Translations under genes and position numbers: made by a program | Shown: positions 13,817-13,874 of the stretch, one piece after another | How the letters are laid out: the number at the start of each line of letters is the position of its first letter | Numbering within the stretch: position 1 is the stretch's first letter | The notes under the pieces: generated by a model | The model's input: the letters and a program-made list of their open reading frames with translations, nothing else | Told to the model about the DNA's origin: nothing | Databases searched by the model: none | Assembly (NCBI GenBank): GCA_020048295.1 | Contig: JAIFMT010000230.1 | Span: 1-13,874, forward strand | Reading direction: 5' to 3' | DNA length: 13,874 nt | From: Rhodoferax sp. | Lineage (GTDB): Bacteria; Pseudomonadota; Gammaproteobacteria; Burkholderiales; Burkholderiaceae

Positions 13817-13874
13817 TCATGCGGGCTCTTGTAGCTGGCCGTCTATGTAGCGCCAGCGCCCGTCTTCACGCACA
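13817..13874 (-). CDS. C-terminal end of a YchJ/UPF0225-type protein (partial)
   Basis: The last 18 codons of a gene entering from the right edge, ending in TGA at 13817-13819. The visible tail reads VREDGRWRYIDGQ followed by LQEPA, which matches the C-terminal FVREDGRWxYVDG pattern of the YchJ/UPF0225 family (small zinc-binding SEC-C-related proteins of unknown function). Only the tail is in view, so the call rests on one motif. The radical SAM gene starts 86 bases downstream on the same strand, with the repeat in between. Confidence 0.6.
   Translation of the reverse strand, partial: VREDGRWRYIDGQLQEPA

Overview
The window looks like chromosomal DNA from a GC-rich betaproteobacterium, most likely Burkholderiales/Comamonadaceae (Rhodoferax- or Polaromonas-like). 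I infer this from the codon bias, the protein families, and a short AGCTGCTAGCGCTT-type intergenic repeat that I associate with that family and that occurs twice here. No rRNA, tRNA, insertion sequence, phage gene or CRISPR array is visible.

Layout. Positions 1-252 hold no gene I can support. Positions 253-3997 are a divergent pair of secreted phosphatases: a Tat-exported PhoD-type alkaline phosphatase on the minus strand and a UshA/NadN-like 5'-nucleotidase on the plus strand. Their shared intergenic region carries two back-to-back Pho-box-like direct repeats, one facing each gene, so both are probably induced by phosphate starvation through PhoB. Both proteins also carry a lipobox, which suggests they are anchored in the envelope.

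Positions 4079-10831 are a run of six plus-strand membrane or envelope genes: PAP2 phosphatase, LPG-synthase-type flippase-like protein, DPM1/ArnC-like GT2 polyprenyl-phosphate sugar synthase, ArnT-like GT39, second GT39, second PAP2 phosphatase. Four of the five junctions are ATGA stop/start overlaps, so this is a translationally coupled operon. The predicted logic is a lipid-linked glycosylation cassette. The GT2 would load a sugar on undecaprenyl phosphate in the cytoplasm, a flippase may help move it outward, the GT39 enzymes would transfer it to a periplasmic acceptor (lipid A, another lipid or protein), and the PAP2 enzymes would remove phosphates from lipid A or recycle the polyprenyl carrier. 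Acceptor and sugar cannot be read from the sequence. The operon starts 81 bp after the Pho-controlled nucleotidase with no convincing terminator between them, so a phosphate-responsive envelope remodelling role is a testable idea.

Positions 10832-10999 are a convergent gap with an intergenic repeat and a stem-loop. Positions 11000-13730 are a minus-strand pair: a cobalamin-binding-type radical SAM protein with a DUF4080-like C-terminus, followed closely by a DUF2804 protein. A second, inverted copy of the same repeat lies just upstream of the radical SAM gene and appears to supply its ribosome binding site. The right edge (13817-13874) is the C-terminal end of a YchJ/UPF0225-type protein on the minus strand.
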